Origin: Boesenbergia rotunda | Taxonomy: Eukaryota; Streptophyta; Magnoliopsida; Zingiberales; Zingiberaceae | NCBI GenBank assembly: GCA_024364735.1 | Contig: JAGFNQ010008299.1 | Span: 124,001-188,000 of the forward strand | Direction of reading: 5' to 3' | DNA: 64,000 nucleotides | In this document: piece by piece, positions 20,471 to 31,682 of the stretch | Layout of the letters: every line of letters begins with the position of its first letter | How positions within the stretch are numbered: position 1 is the stretch's first letter | Notes under the pieces: model-generated | Database searches by the model: none | The model's input: the letters and a program-made list of their open reading frames with translations, nothing else | Told to the model about the DNA's origin: nothing | Translations under genes and position numbers: made by a program

Positions 20471-21376
20471 ATGGCCTATAACCCACTAGCGACCATACTT
20501 AAGGAGAATAAACTTACTAGCCCCAATTACATAGACTGGAAAAGAAACCTGGACATTGTCCTTACTGCTGAAGAGTACAAATATGTACTCTTTGAAGAAT
20601 GTCCTGAAAAGTCTGGTGAGAATTCTGGTGAGGAGCAGAGGGAGCGTTAAAAGAAGTTGGTTAAGGCAGATGAGATGGCACGGTGCTATATTTTGGCACC
20701 TATGTCAAATGTATTGCAACATCAACATCAGACTATGCCCACTGCTTATGATATGATGCTGAACCTCAAGGAGCTCTTCGGGTACCAAGGTCAGGCCGCT
20801 AGGCAGGTTGCGATGAAGAACTTGATGACGACTACCATGGTCGAAGGGACACCCATGAGGGATCATGTCCTTAAGATGATGGCTCATCTCAATGAGATTG
20901 AGGTCCTTGGAGCAGAGATCGACGGTGAAACCCAGGTCGATATCATTCTCCAGTCTCTGCCTAGGATTTTTGAGCAGTTCCAACTCAACTACAATATGAA
21001 CAAATGTACATATATGTTGGGGGAACTGTTGGCAGAACTCTAGGCGACAGAGGAGCTTTTTTGTCAAAGTTCTCAGGCCTTGGTTACTCAAAGGGTATCT
21101 ACTTCTATGCCGAAAGGCAGGAAGAAGAAGAAACAAAGTGGGTACAAGAAGGCAGCAGGATCGCAAGAACCTCGGACTAGCGTGAAGAAGCCGAGAGGCA
21201 AGTGCTTCACGTGTAAGCAAACTGGACATTGGAAGGCAAACTATCCCCATCGTCAAGACAAAGGTATTTCTTCTTGTTCAGTCATTGTAACATGCTTAGC
21301 GATGTTATCTACCGGTACCTGGTGTGTAGATACAGATGCCACTAATCATGTCTGCATTTCTTTGCAGGGGTTCTAG
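20471..21376 (+). pseudogene. Copia-A gag and protease start, broken
   Basis: Begins at ATG 20471 (MAYNPLATILKENKL, then NYIDWKRNLDIVLTAEEY), a copia gag of the UBN2/DUF4219 type. A stop at codon 60 (TAA 20648-20650) and another at 21041-21043 break it. The zinc knuckle CFTCKQTGHWKANYP has tyrosine in place of the last cysteine. The protease motif reads VDTDATNHVC, with aspartate in the position of the essential glycine of D-S/T-G. Both changes would inactivate. Confidence 0.8.
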
Positions 21377-21628
21377 GAAAACCCAACGACTAGCTGAGGA
21401 AGAGATTACCGTCTACATGGGATATTCTACGGAGGTGACGACTATTGCAGTGGGATTTATTTGTCTTTAGATAGGAAAATAAAATTTTGATTTTAAGAAG
21501 ATTGCTTTTATGTACCTAATTTTTAGAAAGAACTCTGGTTCAATTTCTGAAATAATGAATATTCTATTGCTTTTTGTTATGAAAAGTGGAATAGAAAGAT
21601 TATCTGTTTAGGAACATGAATAAGCAAT

Positions 21629-22379
21629 TTGTGTATTTTAGAATCAAAATCTCCCACGATGCAAATAGTAGTTAATAGCTCATCATCTAACCAAAATAAG
21701 AGAAAGGAACCTTCTAAGATGAACCAAACATATCTTTGGCATCTAAGGCTTGGTCATATTAACCTTAGTAGGATTCATAGGTTGATAGCCAATGAGCCCT
21801 TGGGTTTATATATGGTGGAAGACTTCCCAACCTTTGAATCTTGCTTGGAAGGTAAGATGACCAAGAGGCCTTTCAAGGCTAAGGGCTAAAGAGCCAAAGA
21901 TGTGTTAGAGTCGGTTCATTCTGATTTGTGTAGGTCCTAAGTCTATCTAGGATAGAGGTAGCCTTGAATACTTCGTCTATTTTATGACAATTATTCAAGG
22001 TATAGATACATTTACTTGATGCATCGCAAGTCTGAATACTTTGATGAGATCAAAGTGTTCAAGGCTGATGCGGAGAAACATCAAGGTAAAAGTATCGTGA
22101 CACTACGATCGGATCGTGGTGGTAAGTACCTCGTGGGAGAGTTTAGGACTTACTTATCAGAGGCTAGGGATTCAATCCCAATTGACTACACCCGGTACGC
22201 CCCAACAGAACGGTGCAGCAGAGCGAAGGAAAAGGGCTCTTATGGAGATGGTTAGGATAATGATGAGCTGCTCCGAGTGGCAGATTCGTTCTGGGGATAT
22301 GCTCTGGAAACGACAACGTACATACTTGATATCATCTAGGTCAGTACCTTCTACTCCCGTAAAAGTGTGGACTGGGTGA
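21629..22379 (+). pseudogene. Copia-A integrase, degenerate
   Basis: Pre-integrase motif LWHLRLGHINLSRIHRLI at about 21735-21790, then core fragments in changing frames. VHSDLC carries the first catalytic aspartate, LRSDRGGKYL the second, and the PQQNGAAERR region holds the glutamate. Several stops and shifts separate them. Confidence 0.75.
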
Positions 22380-22879
22380 AAGCCAAGTCTAAGACATATT
22401 CGGATATAGGGTAGCTCAGCACATGTGTTGAGAGGGAATACTGATAAGTTGGAATCTCGTGCGCTTGTTCGTAGGCTATCCTAGAGGAACGAAAGGTGGT
22501 TCTATAGTCCTAAGGATCAGAGGGTAATCGTTGGCACAAATACCCGATTCTTAGAGGAAGACTATGTGAGGAACCACAGGCCCATGAGTATAAAATTATT
22601 CTTGAGAAATTAAGAGGGGACACTCTGACCTTAGTACCAACTGTACAAGAGGAAATATCACAAGTCACTGCACCGCGTGCCACAGAAGATACACAGGTGG
22701 TACCTCGTCGTAGTGGGAGGGTTGTTAGTTAACCTAAGGATTCATGTTCTTGAGAGAGTCTTTGGACTTGGTTCCTGGTGACCATAAATCAAGATCCCTA
22801 GATCTATGATGAAGAACATCCGCTTTGAAGAGATAATCCAGTCATATGGATTTGTTCAAAGGACGAATGAGATTTGTGT

Positions 22880-23221
22880 ATATAAGAGATGTGACGGAAA
22901 AGTAGTGGTATTCTTGTACTATACGTAGATAATATTTTGTTGATTGGCAACAATAACAAAGTATTATTAGACGTAAGGGTATGGTTATCCAAACAGTTTT
23001 ATATGAAGGATTTCAGAGAAGCAGGGCACATCCTTGGGATCAAGGTTCTAAGGGATCGCCAGAAAATGATGTTGTGCTTATCTCAAGATTCATACACAGA
23101 CATTGTCCTAGCTCGTTTTAGCATAAGAACTCCAAGGAAGGTTTTTGTACCTTTCAAGCATGGAGTTCCTCTATCTACGGAGATGTGTCCTAAACCATCA
23201 AAGGAGATAGAGGAGAAGTAG
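22880..23221 (+). pseudogene. Copia-A reverse transcriptase fragment
   Basis: LIGNNNKVLLDVRVWLSKQF and GHILGIKVLRDRQKMML are RT segments that normally follow the YVDD box of copia elements. The YVDD region itself is reduced to a stop-interrupted relic just before 22937. The stretch 22380-22880 holds more decayed pol with no open frame. Confidence 0.7.
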
Positions 23222-23391
23222 GTGGTTCCTTATGCTTTGGCTGTAGGAAACCTCATATATGTTGTGCTGTATATGAGACCGAATATCTGCTTTGTCGTGG
23301 ACATGGTTAGCAGATATTTGAGTAACCCAGGATAGGAAAATTAAACTGCGGTAAAAACATATATTAGTGCCCGAGAAGGACTAAGGATTAT

Positions 23392-23885
23392 ATGCTGGTT
23401 TACTGGGCAGACCAATTACTTCCTATGGGTTATACGGATACAGACTTCCAATCAGATAGGGGCAAATATAAGTATTCCTCGGGGTTTTGTGTTTACTTTA
23501 GGAGGTGGAACCATAGTTTGGAGGAGTGTCGCACAGCGGCTGCGTGGCAGACTCCACCATGGAAGCTGAGTTTTTGGCAGCCTCTGAGGCGGACAAGAAA
23601 GCTATATGGTTCAGAAACCTCAAGATGGACTTAGATGTGATTCCTGGTTTGCCCAGAGCTATCACAATTCTTTGTGATAATAATGGTGTAGTTGCAAACT
23701 CGAAGGAACCACGGGCCCATAAGGCGAGTAAACACATAGAGCGCAAGTACCACCCAGGAGAGGAAAAGTTGTTGTTGCCTAGATTACATCAGAGCACAAC
23801 GTGGCAAGATCTTTTCATTGAGGCCTTGATAACGAGAGCTTTTAGGCATGTGGAGGATCAGAGAGTCAGATGTATGACATTTTGA
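23392..23885 (+). pseudogene. Copia-A RNase H, degenerate
   Basis: YTDTDFQSDRGKYKYSSGFCVYF gives the first acidic site, in one frame. The rest (VADSTMEAEFLAASEADKKAIW and LCDNNGVVANSKEPRAHKASKHIERKYH) lies in another frame after a shift near 23525. It is the last coding part of the element; the purine tract and 3' LTR follow. Confidence 0.8.
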
Positions 23886-23918
23886 GGACAGCAAAGTCTT
23901 TGAGTATAAGTGGGAGAT

Positions 23919-24989
23919 TGTTAGAATGTATACTAAAAGTCTTGCTTTTTCTGTATGGTCATCCACATTTTGAAAGAGAATCACAAGAACACTGATGCAT
24001 GTTTATATTAGTATGTGCATAACTGTCTGATACTTTGCATTGTAGACAACATGGTGTGTGGTGACACACAGAAGATCATGTTATCAGTCCCTTGCAGAGT
24101 ATAAGTAGAGGCTCACAATCGAGAAGGAGTTGGACAAAGCATCGGGATGGTTGTAGTGTAATTAGGTGTGGTTTATCTTGACCATAGAATTACACTAGTG
24201 CACTTTGTGTGCATTGTGCAGGACCAACAAGAGGTGATTCAATTTGTACTGATTTAATAATTAGATTGGACCTCAGATTATTATGGAGTGCAATCTCTAA
24301 ATTCTGATATAATAACGGGCACATGTACTTAGTATTTTATTTCTCTGATTTACCAATGGACGAGATTTATTCTGTTAAATCGATAGACCCGGTAAGTTGG
24401 AAAATAATATTATGTACATGGTGTGTCGTTGATTATTGACAAAATCCGTGTCCTGGTGAGTCGGGATGATGATACCCCCTTGATGAGCTCATAAGGTTCA
24501 TCATGTTAAACACTGCAGGTGGACTTGGTCAAACATGATAATAAGGATGAGTGGTACTAGTCAAGGAGTTAGAGGTTGATTAATTAAAATTGTCAGTATT
24601 TTAAATTAATCGATGGACATTCAATATCATAAACACGGGGAGATGGATATACTCATAATAGGTGGAGCCCATATGAAAATATGGGGGTTGGTGAGGAAGT
24701 TCAATGGAGATCCTTTAGTGGAATGGATCTTCATTAATGGATTGGATTTGGATCCATTAGTGGGCCAAGACCCAACTCCTCCTCATGGTCCCTATTGTAA
24801 CCTATATATACCTCATGAGCCATCAAAAGAAAACCTAATCAAGCCTTGATTAATCTTTCTCTCTCTCTCTCCTCCTGGTCGTCGCTGCCCAAGTTGGAAT
24901 TGTCGCGTCCTCCATACAACTTGTGTGCGTCGGCGTTGGCCTCGACCTCTGCATGGAAGCGCATTGGCGTCGGCACTGTGGACTCACAT
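23919..24989 (+). repeat. Copia-A 3' LTR, interrupted
   Basis: Starts TGTTAGAATG directly after the purine tract ATAAGTGGGAGAT (23906-23918). The TATA-like CCTATATATA is at 24801-24810. It matches 1-107 and 12228-12810 of the 5' LTR. It breaks off at 24989, where a CACTACAAAAA terminus begins. I could not find its continuation further right. Confidence 0.85.
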
Positions 24990-25529
24990 CACTACAAAAA
25001 AATAATTATTCAGGGACGAAATTTTGGGACAAATATTTTTCGTCCCAGAATTGCAACAAATTTTGTGACAACAAAATTATTTGTGGCAAATTAGGAACGA
25101 ACTTAGCAACGAAATAAGTTCGTCGCAATTTAGCAACAAATATTTTTCGTCCCATAAATTGTTACAATTCAGCAATGAATTTAAATATTCGTTGCTAACT
25201 CTACGACGAATCTGCAATGAATTTATTATTTGTCGTAAATTTTGCGACGAATAACAAATTCATCGCAGAATTCCCAAAAAATATAATAATTATTATAATT
25301 AAATTTTATAAATCAGGGACGAATCCCGGATTCATCCCAAAATCTAGAACGAATCTCGGATTCGTCCTTGATTCTGGGACAAATCTCGTATTCGTCCCTG
25401 ATTCTTGGACGAATCTGAGAATTCGTCCCAGAATCAGGGACGAATACACATATTCGTCTCAGATTCTGGGGCGAATCCAGGATGCGTCCCTGATTCTGGG
25501 TCGAATCCAGAATTCGTCCCAGAATAAAA

Positions 25530-26800
25530 AATAATTATAAAAATTTAATAAAGTCAAAAATCTTATCTGGAGATATCGAAATTACACGAAATCGATTCCT
25601 ACGTGTAAGTTCTCTTACCTTGATAACATAGATATGCTCATACATTATATTTTGATCCAATTTATAATATATTTTCATTTCAAATTAAGTTAACAATGTT
25701 TTAATTATAAATATAGTTGAGTTTAATAAGGGGTAGAGTTACAAATTAAGTTCAGAATGGTAAAAAATTAGTTCTATATGTTTGTATAATTCTCCTGATT
25801 ATAAAAATGCTATTAAACATTATTAAGGCCAAATATATTTATGGATGAGATTTTTTTAATACCAAACTATTTAAAAAAATTAAATTCGGATAAAAAAATC
25901 ACTAGTTTCGATATATAATTTCAAATTGATATTTGAGAGTACTTATAAATTCAGGAGAAGTAGACGAACACGTAGGAATCGACTTCATGTAATTCTGATA
26001 TTTGTACGTAGGGTTTTGGACTTAGTTTAGTTATTTATAGTTAATTTTAATTCTGGAACGAATCCTGAATTCATCCCAGATTTTGCGACAAATCATTGGA
26101 TTTGTCCCAGATTTTGGGACGAATATGATGATTCGTTCCAGAATCTGGGACGAATCCAAGATTCATCCCAGAATGAAAAATAATTATAAAAATTTAACCT
26201 TCTCGGAAACCCTACTTAGAGATATCGGAATTATACGAATCCAATTCTTACGTGTTCATCCCCTTTTTCTAATAATATGGATAGCCTCATACATAATATT
26301 TTGATCCAATATTTTTTTGTATTGATAGTTAACTTAAATATGTAACTGTTTTAATTGTAAATGTATATACAACTAATCATCAGTGCAATATGAGTTAGAG
26401 TTATAAATTAATGTTAGAGATAGTTCTCGGAATGATACAAAATAACTTCTATGTGTTTGTGTAGCTCTCCTAATTATAAAAAAGTTATCAAACATTATTG
26501 AGGCCAAACATATTTTTAAATGTAATTTTTTTTAATACCAAACAATTTAAAAAATTAAATTCGTATAAAAATAACGGGTTTCGATATATTAATTTAAATT
26601 GATATTTGAGAGCATTTATATATTCAGGAGAAGTAGACGAATACGTAGGAACCGGTTCCGTGTCATTCTGATATATCTAGGTAGGATTTCGAACTAAATT
26701 TATTATTTATAATTAATTTTAATTCTGGAACGAATTCTTGATTCGTCCCAGATTCTGGGACGAATATGAATATTCGTCCCAGATATGGCGACGAATATGC
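25530..26800. repeat. Two diverged tandem units with inverted ends
   Basis: Unit 1 (about 25530-26160) and unit 2 (about 26161-26800) are homologous. Inside each, the left part (ATATCG, ATTACACGAA, TTCCTACGTGT at 25571-25606) is the inverted complement of the right part (ACACGTAGGAATCGAC, TGTAATTCTGATAT at 25969-26003). Unit 2 repeats this at about 26221-26255 and 26637-26680. Each unit can therefore fold into a stem with a loop of roughly 370 bases. Confidence 0.65.
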
Positions 26801-26880
26801 ATATTCATCCCAGAATCTGGGACGAATCCAGGATTTGTCCCAGATTTTGGGATGAATCCTGGATTCGTCTCAGTTTAAAA

Positions 26881-27680
26881 TTAATTATAAATAATAGCTT
26901 CCCATCCCTCATTTGTCCTAGATTTGAATGCTTTGGAGCAGCGACGGCTTGCCCTAGATTTGATATTTAGGGTTTGGAGTGGCGACGACGCGCGTGAGAT
27001 CTCCAACGATCGACGGTAATAATATTCTCTCCCCTCTCTTTTCTCACCCTCTACAACTCCGGCGAGTCACCGACGTCTCGCATTGGACAGTGGCTCGCGC
27101 TTGTCGACGGCCCAGGGCGTGGGCACTCCTGCACAAGAGAGATGACCCTCGACATCCACAGAATTAAATTTTTTTTTAGAAATTTATAATATAATTTTAA
27201 TTATTATTTGAGATGAAAATAAAATTTTGTCGCCAACATTGGGAACGAAAACCAATTTTCGTACCCAATTTAGGGACGAAAACAATATTTCATCCCCAAT
27301 TTAGTGACGAAAAGAAAGTTTCGTCCCCAATTTGGGGATGAAATTTGGGACGAAATAAATTTTGTCCCAACATAACTTTTTAAAAAGTTCCCACCCCTCT
27401 CCCTTTGCCCTAGATCTGGATTTTGGCTTCGGGTGTTGGCGACGGCGCGCGTGCGACTCCGACACCGACGATACTTTTCTCTCCCCTCACCTTTCTCTAC
27501 ACTGACAGCAGCGGCGTCGCTCGTGGCAGGCCCCCGCTCGACCCCCGCAGGCCGGTGTCGCCCGTGGTAGGCCCCCGACGGTGGCGGCGTCGCCTGTGGC
27601 AGGCCCCCGCTCGACCCCCACGGCCGGCGTCGCCCGTGGTAGGCCCCCTATCGTTTATTTTCCTAGATGCTTTTATTTCC
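26881..27680 (+). pseudogene. Captured leader-like GC-rich fragments, duplicated
   Basis: Two related stretches (about 26897-27045 and 27385-27500) resemble plant 5' leader/first-exon sequence: CCCTAGATTTG, GGCGACG, CGCGCGTG and CTCTCCCCTCTCTTTTCTC. Between and after them stand GGGACGAAA motifs. A GC-rich tandem stretch follows at about 27521-27650, with repeated GGCAGGCCCCCGCTCGACCCC. Small open frames cross these but I cannot support a protein. Confidence 0.4.
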
Positions 27681-27764
27681 CATTAGCATCCTCCACTCAG
27701 AATATTGAAGTTCATGCTCTTTGAATTTCTGAACGGTTACTATATTCTGTCCAACTTGTTGCAG

Positions 27765-28342
27765 AGTGGCTTGGAGAAAAATGTATTTGGAAATCATGCA
27801 GTTTCACCTCCTGCATTAGATCAGCGAGTTCCTCCTCCTGCTTTTACTTCTGATCCACTGGTTCGGGCATCTGTGGCTGAAGAGGAAGACAAAGGTGGAG
27901 CAACTTCATGTTATTCTGATAAGGATTCAAGACCAACAATATCATCACCAGCTACAGATGGCAAGTACTTAGACGAAGTATATAATTCTATTGTTGGAGT
28001 GGGTTCTTCCAAGGTTAAATCTAAGATTGTTGAAGTTGATGGTCCTAATGATTTAGAACCCCAATTGATGAAAGATCAAGAGCCCGGTCTTATGAAAACT
28101 GTGAGTTTGATGAACCTAAGTCTTATTTGAAGCAATATCCCTTTTGCATAGTATGTTCAATGAAATAATTTGGTATTTCTATCCTTCAATGTCTTCAGTA
28201 ATGCTAATATCAAGTTAAATTTTGTCTCTTGTACAGCCAAGGGCTGCTACAAGAAAGCTATCTTACAATGACAGGAAGTATTCTGAATCATCATATCATG
28301 CAGATGACGAAGATGGAACAAACAAAAAGTACACAAGACGAG
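27765..28342 (+). pseudogene. Captured host gene fragment, two exons
   Basis: Exon A is 27765-28100 (112 codons, phase 0), preceded by an acceptor (TTGTTGCAG) and followed by a donor (ACT|GTGAGT). Exon B is 28237-28342, after an acceptor (TTGTACAG) and before a donor (AG|GTAAGA). Codon phase is kept across the intron. The predicted protein is acidic and Ser-rich (for example ASVAEEEDKGGATSCYSD, then PRAATRKLSYNDRKYS), like a linker of a nuclear protein. I do not recognise the gene. Intron retention means capture from DNA, as in Pack-CACTA elements, rather than retroposition. Confidence 0.6.
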
Positions 28343-28503
28343 GTAAGATGATGGCAGGTTCTCTCTTTGTGTTTACATCGAGTTATATGAATGTTTGTGA
28401 TATATATTGATTTGTACTATTTTATATCTGTTTGGATATTTAGATGTTTTATATTTATATGAATATGATGATATGTATTGATTTGTACTATTTTATATCT
28501 GTA

Positions 28504-28746
28504 TGATGAACCAGGCAGCAGACAAATTGAACCTGGGGTGACCGGCCCGGCCCCACGGAAGTTTCCCACCGGTCACCAGAGTAAATCGGGAAGCGCTCGC
28601 GGTGGACAGTCTAGAAGCCCAGCGTCCCAGGGTTCGCGCCCCATTTGGAGGAAAAATTCTCGCAAAATACGCCATAGTTGGGAATCGAACCGCGGATGTC
28701 TGGGATAACAACTATTTGTCTTACCGCTGCACCATAGCCCTGGGGG
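28504..28746 (-). mobile_element. tRNA-derived SINE, copy 2
   Basis: Same family as 12943-13186. The minus-strand A-box (TGGTGCAGCGG) and B-box (GGTTCGATTCCC) are intact. The target duplication of about 17 bases is clear: TATTTTATATCTGTATG at 28489-28505 and the same with one extra T at 28747-28764. It lies inside the CACTA-like element and is younger than copy 1. Confidence 0.85.
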
Positions 28747-28906
28747 TATTTTTATATCTGTATGGATATATTAAACGTAGTTAAATTGATAATATTCATT
28801 GTATTCGAAAAAATTTGAACAATTTGGGATGAATTTTGTAAAGAAAAAAATTCGTCCCCAATTTATCATGATCTCTCAGTTTTGGGGACGAATTTTTGGA
28901 TCTGAG

Positions 28907-28957
28907 TTGGGTTGGAATAGCTATAGTTTGGTTGGGTTGGAATAGCTATAGTTTGGA
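28907..28957 (+). repeat. 26-bp tandem duplication
   Basis: GGGTTGGAATAGCTATAGTTTG occurs twice in a row with a short joint. It is at the change from CACTA-like motifs to LTR-like sequence. Confidence 0.7.
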
Positions 28958-30445
28958 TCTTGTTATGCCTTTGTCGTGAGGTTCACCATGGTTGGTGTGG
29001 GTGATCTCCCTTGTGTTAGATCTTGTTGTATGCTAATAGTTTGATCTAGTGTTCTATTTTGGAACCTTCATCTATTCGGTGATATATGGATTTTACTTTA
29101 GGAATTAGAGTTGATCTGGTGTTAGTAATGGTTGATAGCATGTTAGTTTCATTTCAGATTACTATTTTGGGGTGTTATGTTGATGGATATGGGTGTTAGC
29201 ATTTGGACTGTAGTGTTGATGACAATAGCAATTATTGTGGATTATGATTAGTTTAGCATTTTGAGTGTCTTGCCATGAGGTTGATTAGGTCATGGATTGA
29301 TTATAGTTTAGTTTGGTTAGCTTGGTTCATGGGATAATGGTGTGTTTTGATCATGAATTAGGTTTGGGTTAGCTCATGGGATTAAAACCTAATTTCGATA
29401 ATTGACACGACCTAGTATTAGTTTGTATCACTTGTTATGATAGCTAAGCATTGTCCTTTAATATAGGATATTGACCTGACTTGATTCGTTGCTGATACTT
29501 GGATGGGGTTTTCTTCTGACCTCGGACTTCATACTTAAGGCGGGTACCTCTTATTTGTGTTCTCTAAATATTGATCTTTATGCATGGCTAGTTTTATTAT
29601 ATGCAATAGGTTGCTTTACCTTAAATCTAGCCAATTTTGTTTTCACTACTTGATTCTTGGTTGCTTGATCTTTAAGACGATCTAATCATTGTCTATACAG
29701 TCTCAACCTTAATACTCTTATTTTGTAGAGTATACATATGTATACATATACATTGGAGAGATTGTTATGTTGTACCTGATATAGGTTGATCACTAGATAC
29801 ACCTTACTTGTATACCTAATTGCATGATTGATAGGTCATGATACATTTTTTAGACCTATGCATGCCATATAGTTATACGGATGATGGTCTGATTAAGTTT
29901 ACTTGTTGTACTTTATGGGTATCTTGAAGTTGCATGGATATTGATCTGGTTTGAGTCATGTGCATTAGTATTATGCACTGTCCTTGTGTTGTTGTGTGTT
30001 ATCCACCCTTGGCTTCTTTATGGTTGAGGCGGGTCGTCAGCCGTGTTTTCGGTATTGTTGCATGCTGATGACTCTTAGCTCCTTGGAGATTAAGATGGAT
30101 CAGTCATCTTCTTGGTGCTGCTACTTGCTGGCTACCCTTATCTCCCTAGTTATTGAAACGGGTCGTTAATTCGGTACTATGATTGTCGCATGCTGTAGAC
30201 TATTGGCTCTCTGGTGATTGAGATAGATTGTCAGCTATGCCTTAGTTTTCCTACATGGCCGCGAGTGTTGGGCTTATTATACATAGCCATGAGTGTTGGG
30301 TTTCATCTTGCATAGCCATGCTGGGCTTTTTTTGCATGCCACGAGTATTTGACTTTATTTGGTTATTTGCATACCATGAGTGCTTAGCTTTTTTTGACTT
30401 ATCTGTATTCCACGAGTGTTTGGCTTCCCTGTCTCCTGTCCACCC
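28958..30445 (+). mobile_element. Probable gypsy LTR, left part
   Basis: T-rich non-coding sequence without a gene. Near its right end are several copies of a CATGCCACGAGTRTTTGGCTTT-like phrase (about 30255-30430). It continues, after the Copia-B insertion, at 36326. The style matches long gypsy LTRs, but I cannot place its left end or find a partner LTR. Confidence 0.4.
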
Positions 30446-31629
30446 TGTCGAGGCAATCTATGGTCCGGAGTGACCATGAGTTTTGATGTTTGGGCAAAGG
30501 GTTTAAGTTAGGTTTTCCCTTGTGATCTAATATGTGTATTTGAGTGTGCAGGATGTGCAGGTTACACATATTGATTTAGCTGGACGGCTTCGGTACGGTG
30601 AAGGGTTGCATGGAGACAAGCTGGAGGCTTGTGTGAACCCGAGGAACCTTGGTATAGCAGGGATGATGAGCCGAGGGACGCGGACTTCGAGGCGTATATG
30701 AAGGATGACATGGAGACAAGCTGGAGGCTTGTGTGCATCCGAGGGACGAGGGCTGAAGATGAAGACGGCGCGAAGGCAACAATCAAGGCTGCTGGTGAAG
30801 AGTCAGCTAAGTCATGAAGGGACGAGAGCCGAGGGAGGAGGACTCCAAGGGCAAGCTGAGAAGTGGACTTCAAGGGCACGCGTGAAGGGTGGCATGGAGG
30901 CAAGCCAAGGGAAGGCTTGTGTGCGCATCCGAGGGACGATAGCCGGTGGAAGAAGACTTCAAGAGGCAAGCCAAGGGAGTGTACCTGAAGGCACGCGTGG
31001 AGGAGGGTCTTCAGAGTGAGTAGGAGTGTGTTTGTAAGATGGGCAGTCGACTGGGAATATAACAGTCGACTGCTAGCCAACACAGAAACTCACAGAAGGT
31101 TTCTGACCCGAGACCAGTCGATTGCTCTGGGAGCAGTCGACTGGTAAGTAGCCAGAATTCGAACGTTGGGCTGTCAACGGTCGAATCTGAGTGGGGGCAG
31201 TTGACTGCCCTGGGAGCAATCGACTGCCAGCGTGAGTTTCAGCCCTGAGTTCTATTTAAGAGAACTTGGTTTGGGTTGGGAACTCTTGACGAAACAAGCT
31301 TAGTTAAGGCTTGTTAGTTGTCTAAGGTGCTCAGAGGTGTACTCAAGGTTGTGGCGAGGTTTCTCCACCCATAAAGAGCTACGCGAGCTAGCTGGAGGAC
31401 ATCCGGGGAGTGATTCATTGAAGGATCAAGGAATCGTCGACCTCACAGGCTGTCATGGAGTTGGAGTCTTCATCTCCGAACCATGTAAATAGGTATTGTT
31501 AGCATTGGTTAGTTGTTAGTATTGTTTTTATTGTATTTCCGCTTGCGCACTAACAACATAGGTAGAGAAGAACCGAAGAATTGCTGTTCACCCCCCCCCC
31601 CCACTCTAGCTGCCGTCAATGATCTAACA
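30446..31629 (+). repeat. Copia-B 5' LTR
   Basis: 1184 bp. Three CAGTCGACTG-type pairs lie at 31044-31072, 31115-31143 and 31198-31226. The TATA-like CTATTTAAG is at 31252-31260, 25 bases after the last site. A run of 14 C stands near the LTR end (about 31590-31603). Confidence 0.9.
31252..31260 (+). promoter_or_regulatory. TATA box of Copia-B 5' LTR
   Basis: CTATTTAAG downstream of the palindrome pairs. It is lost from the 3' LTR together with the third pair, by a deletion of about 100 bp. Confidence 0.5.
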
Positions 31630-31682
31630 AGTGGTATCAGAGCGAAGGACCACTCTTATTGGACTAATTGCCAAAGGAGCAC

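Larger units (their letters stand above)
24990..28895 (+). mobile_element. CACTA-like (En/Spm) non-autonomous element, left end and body
   Basis: Begins CACTACAAAAAAA at the break in the Copia-A LTR. It is followed by many direct and inverted copies of GGGACGAAT/ATTCGTCCC, the kind of subterminal motif that CACTA transposases bind. Blocks of this motif recur at 25310-25530, 26050-26180, 26725-26880, 27220-27365 and 28830-28895. No transposase frame is seen. The expected right terminus (TTTTTGTAGTG) was not found, so the right limit given is only the last motif copy. Confidence 0.6.

Noticed and set aside
24140..24155. TTGTAGTG as the right end of the CACTA-like element
   Set aside because: It lies left of the CACTACAAAAA terminus, within the Copia-A 3' LTR, in the wrong place and without the A/T-rich terminal sequence.
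27423..27686. Pro/Arg-rich protein in the CACTA-like element
   Set aside because: The frame crosses a GC-rich tandem repeat and has no conserved domain or splice support; composition explains it.
30562..31083. Minus-strand Ser/Leu-rich ORF in Copia-B LTR (also 35354-35875)
   Set aside because: It is present in both LTRs, has only low-complexity composition and lies antisense to the LTR; no domain is seen.
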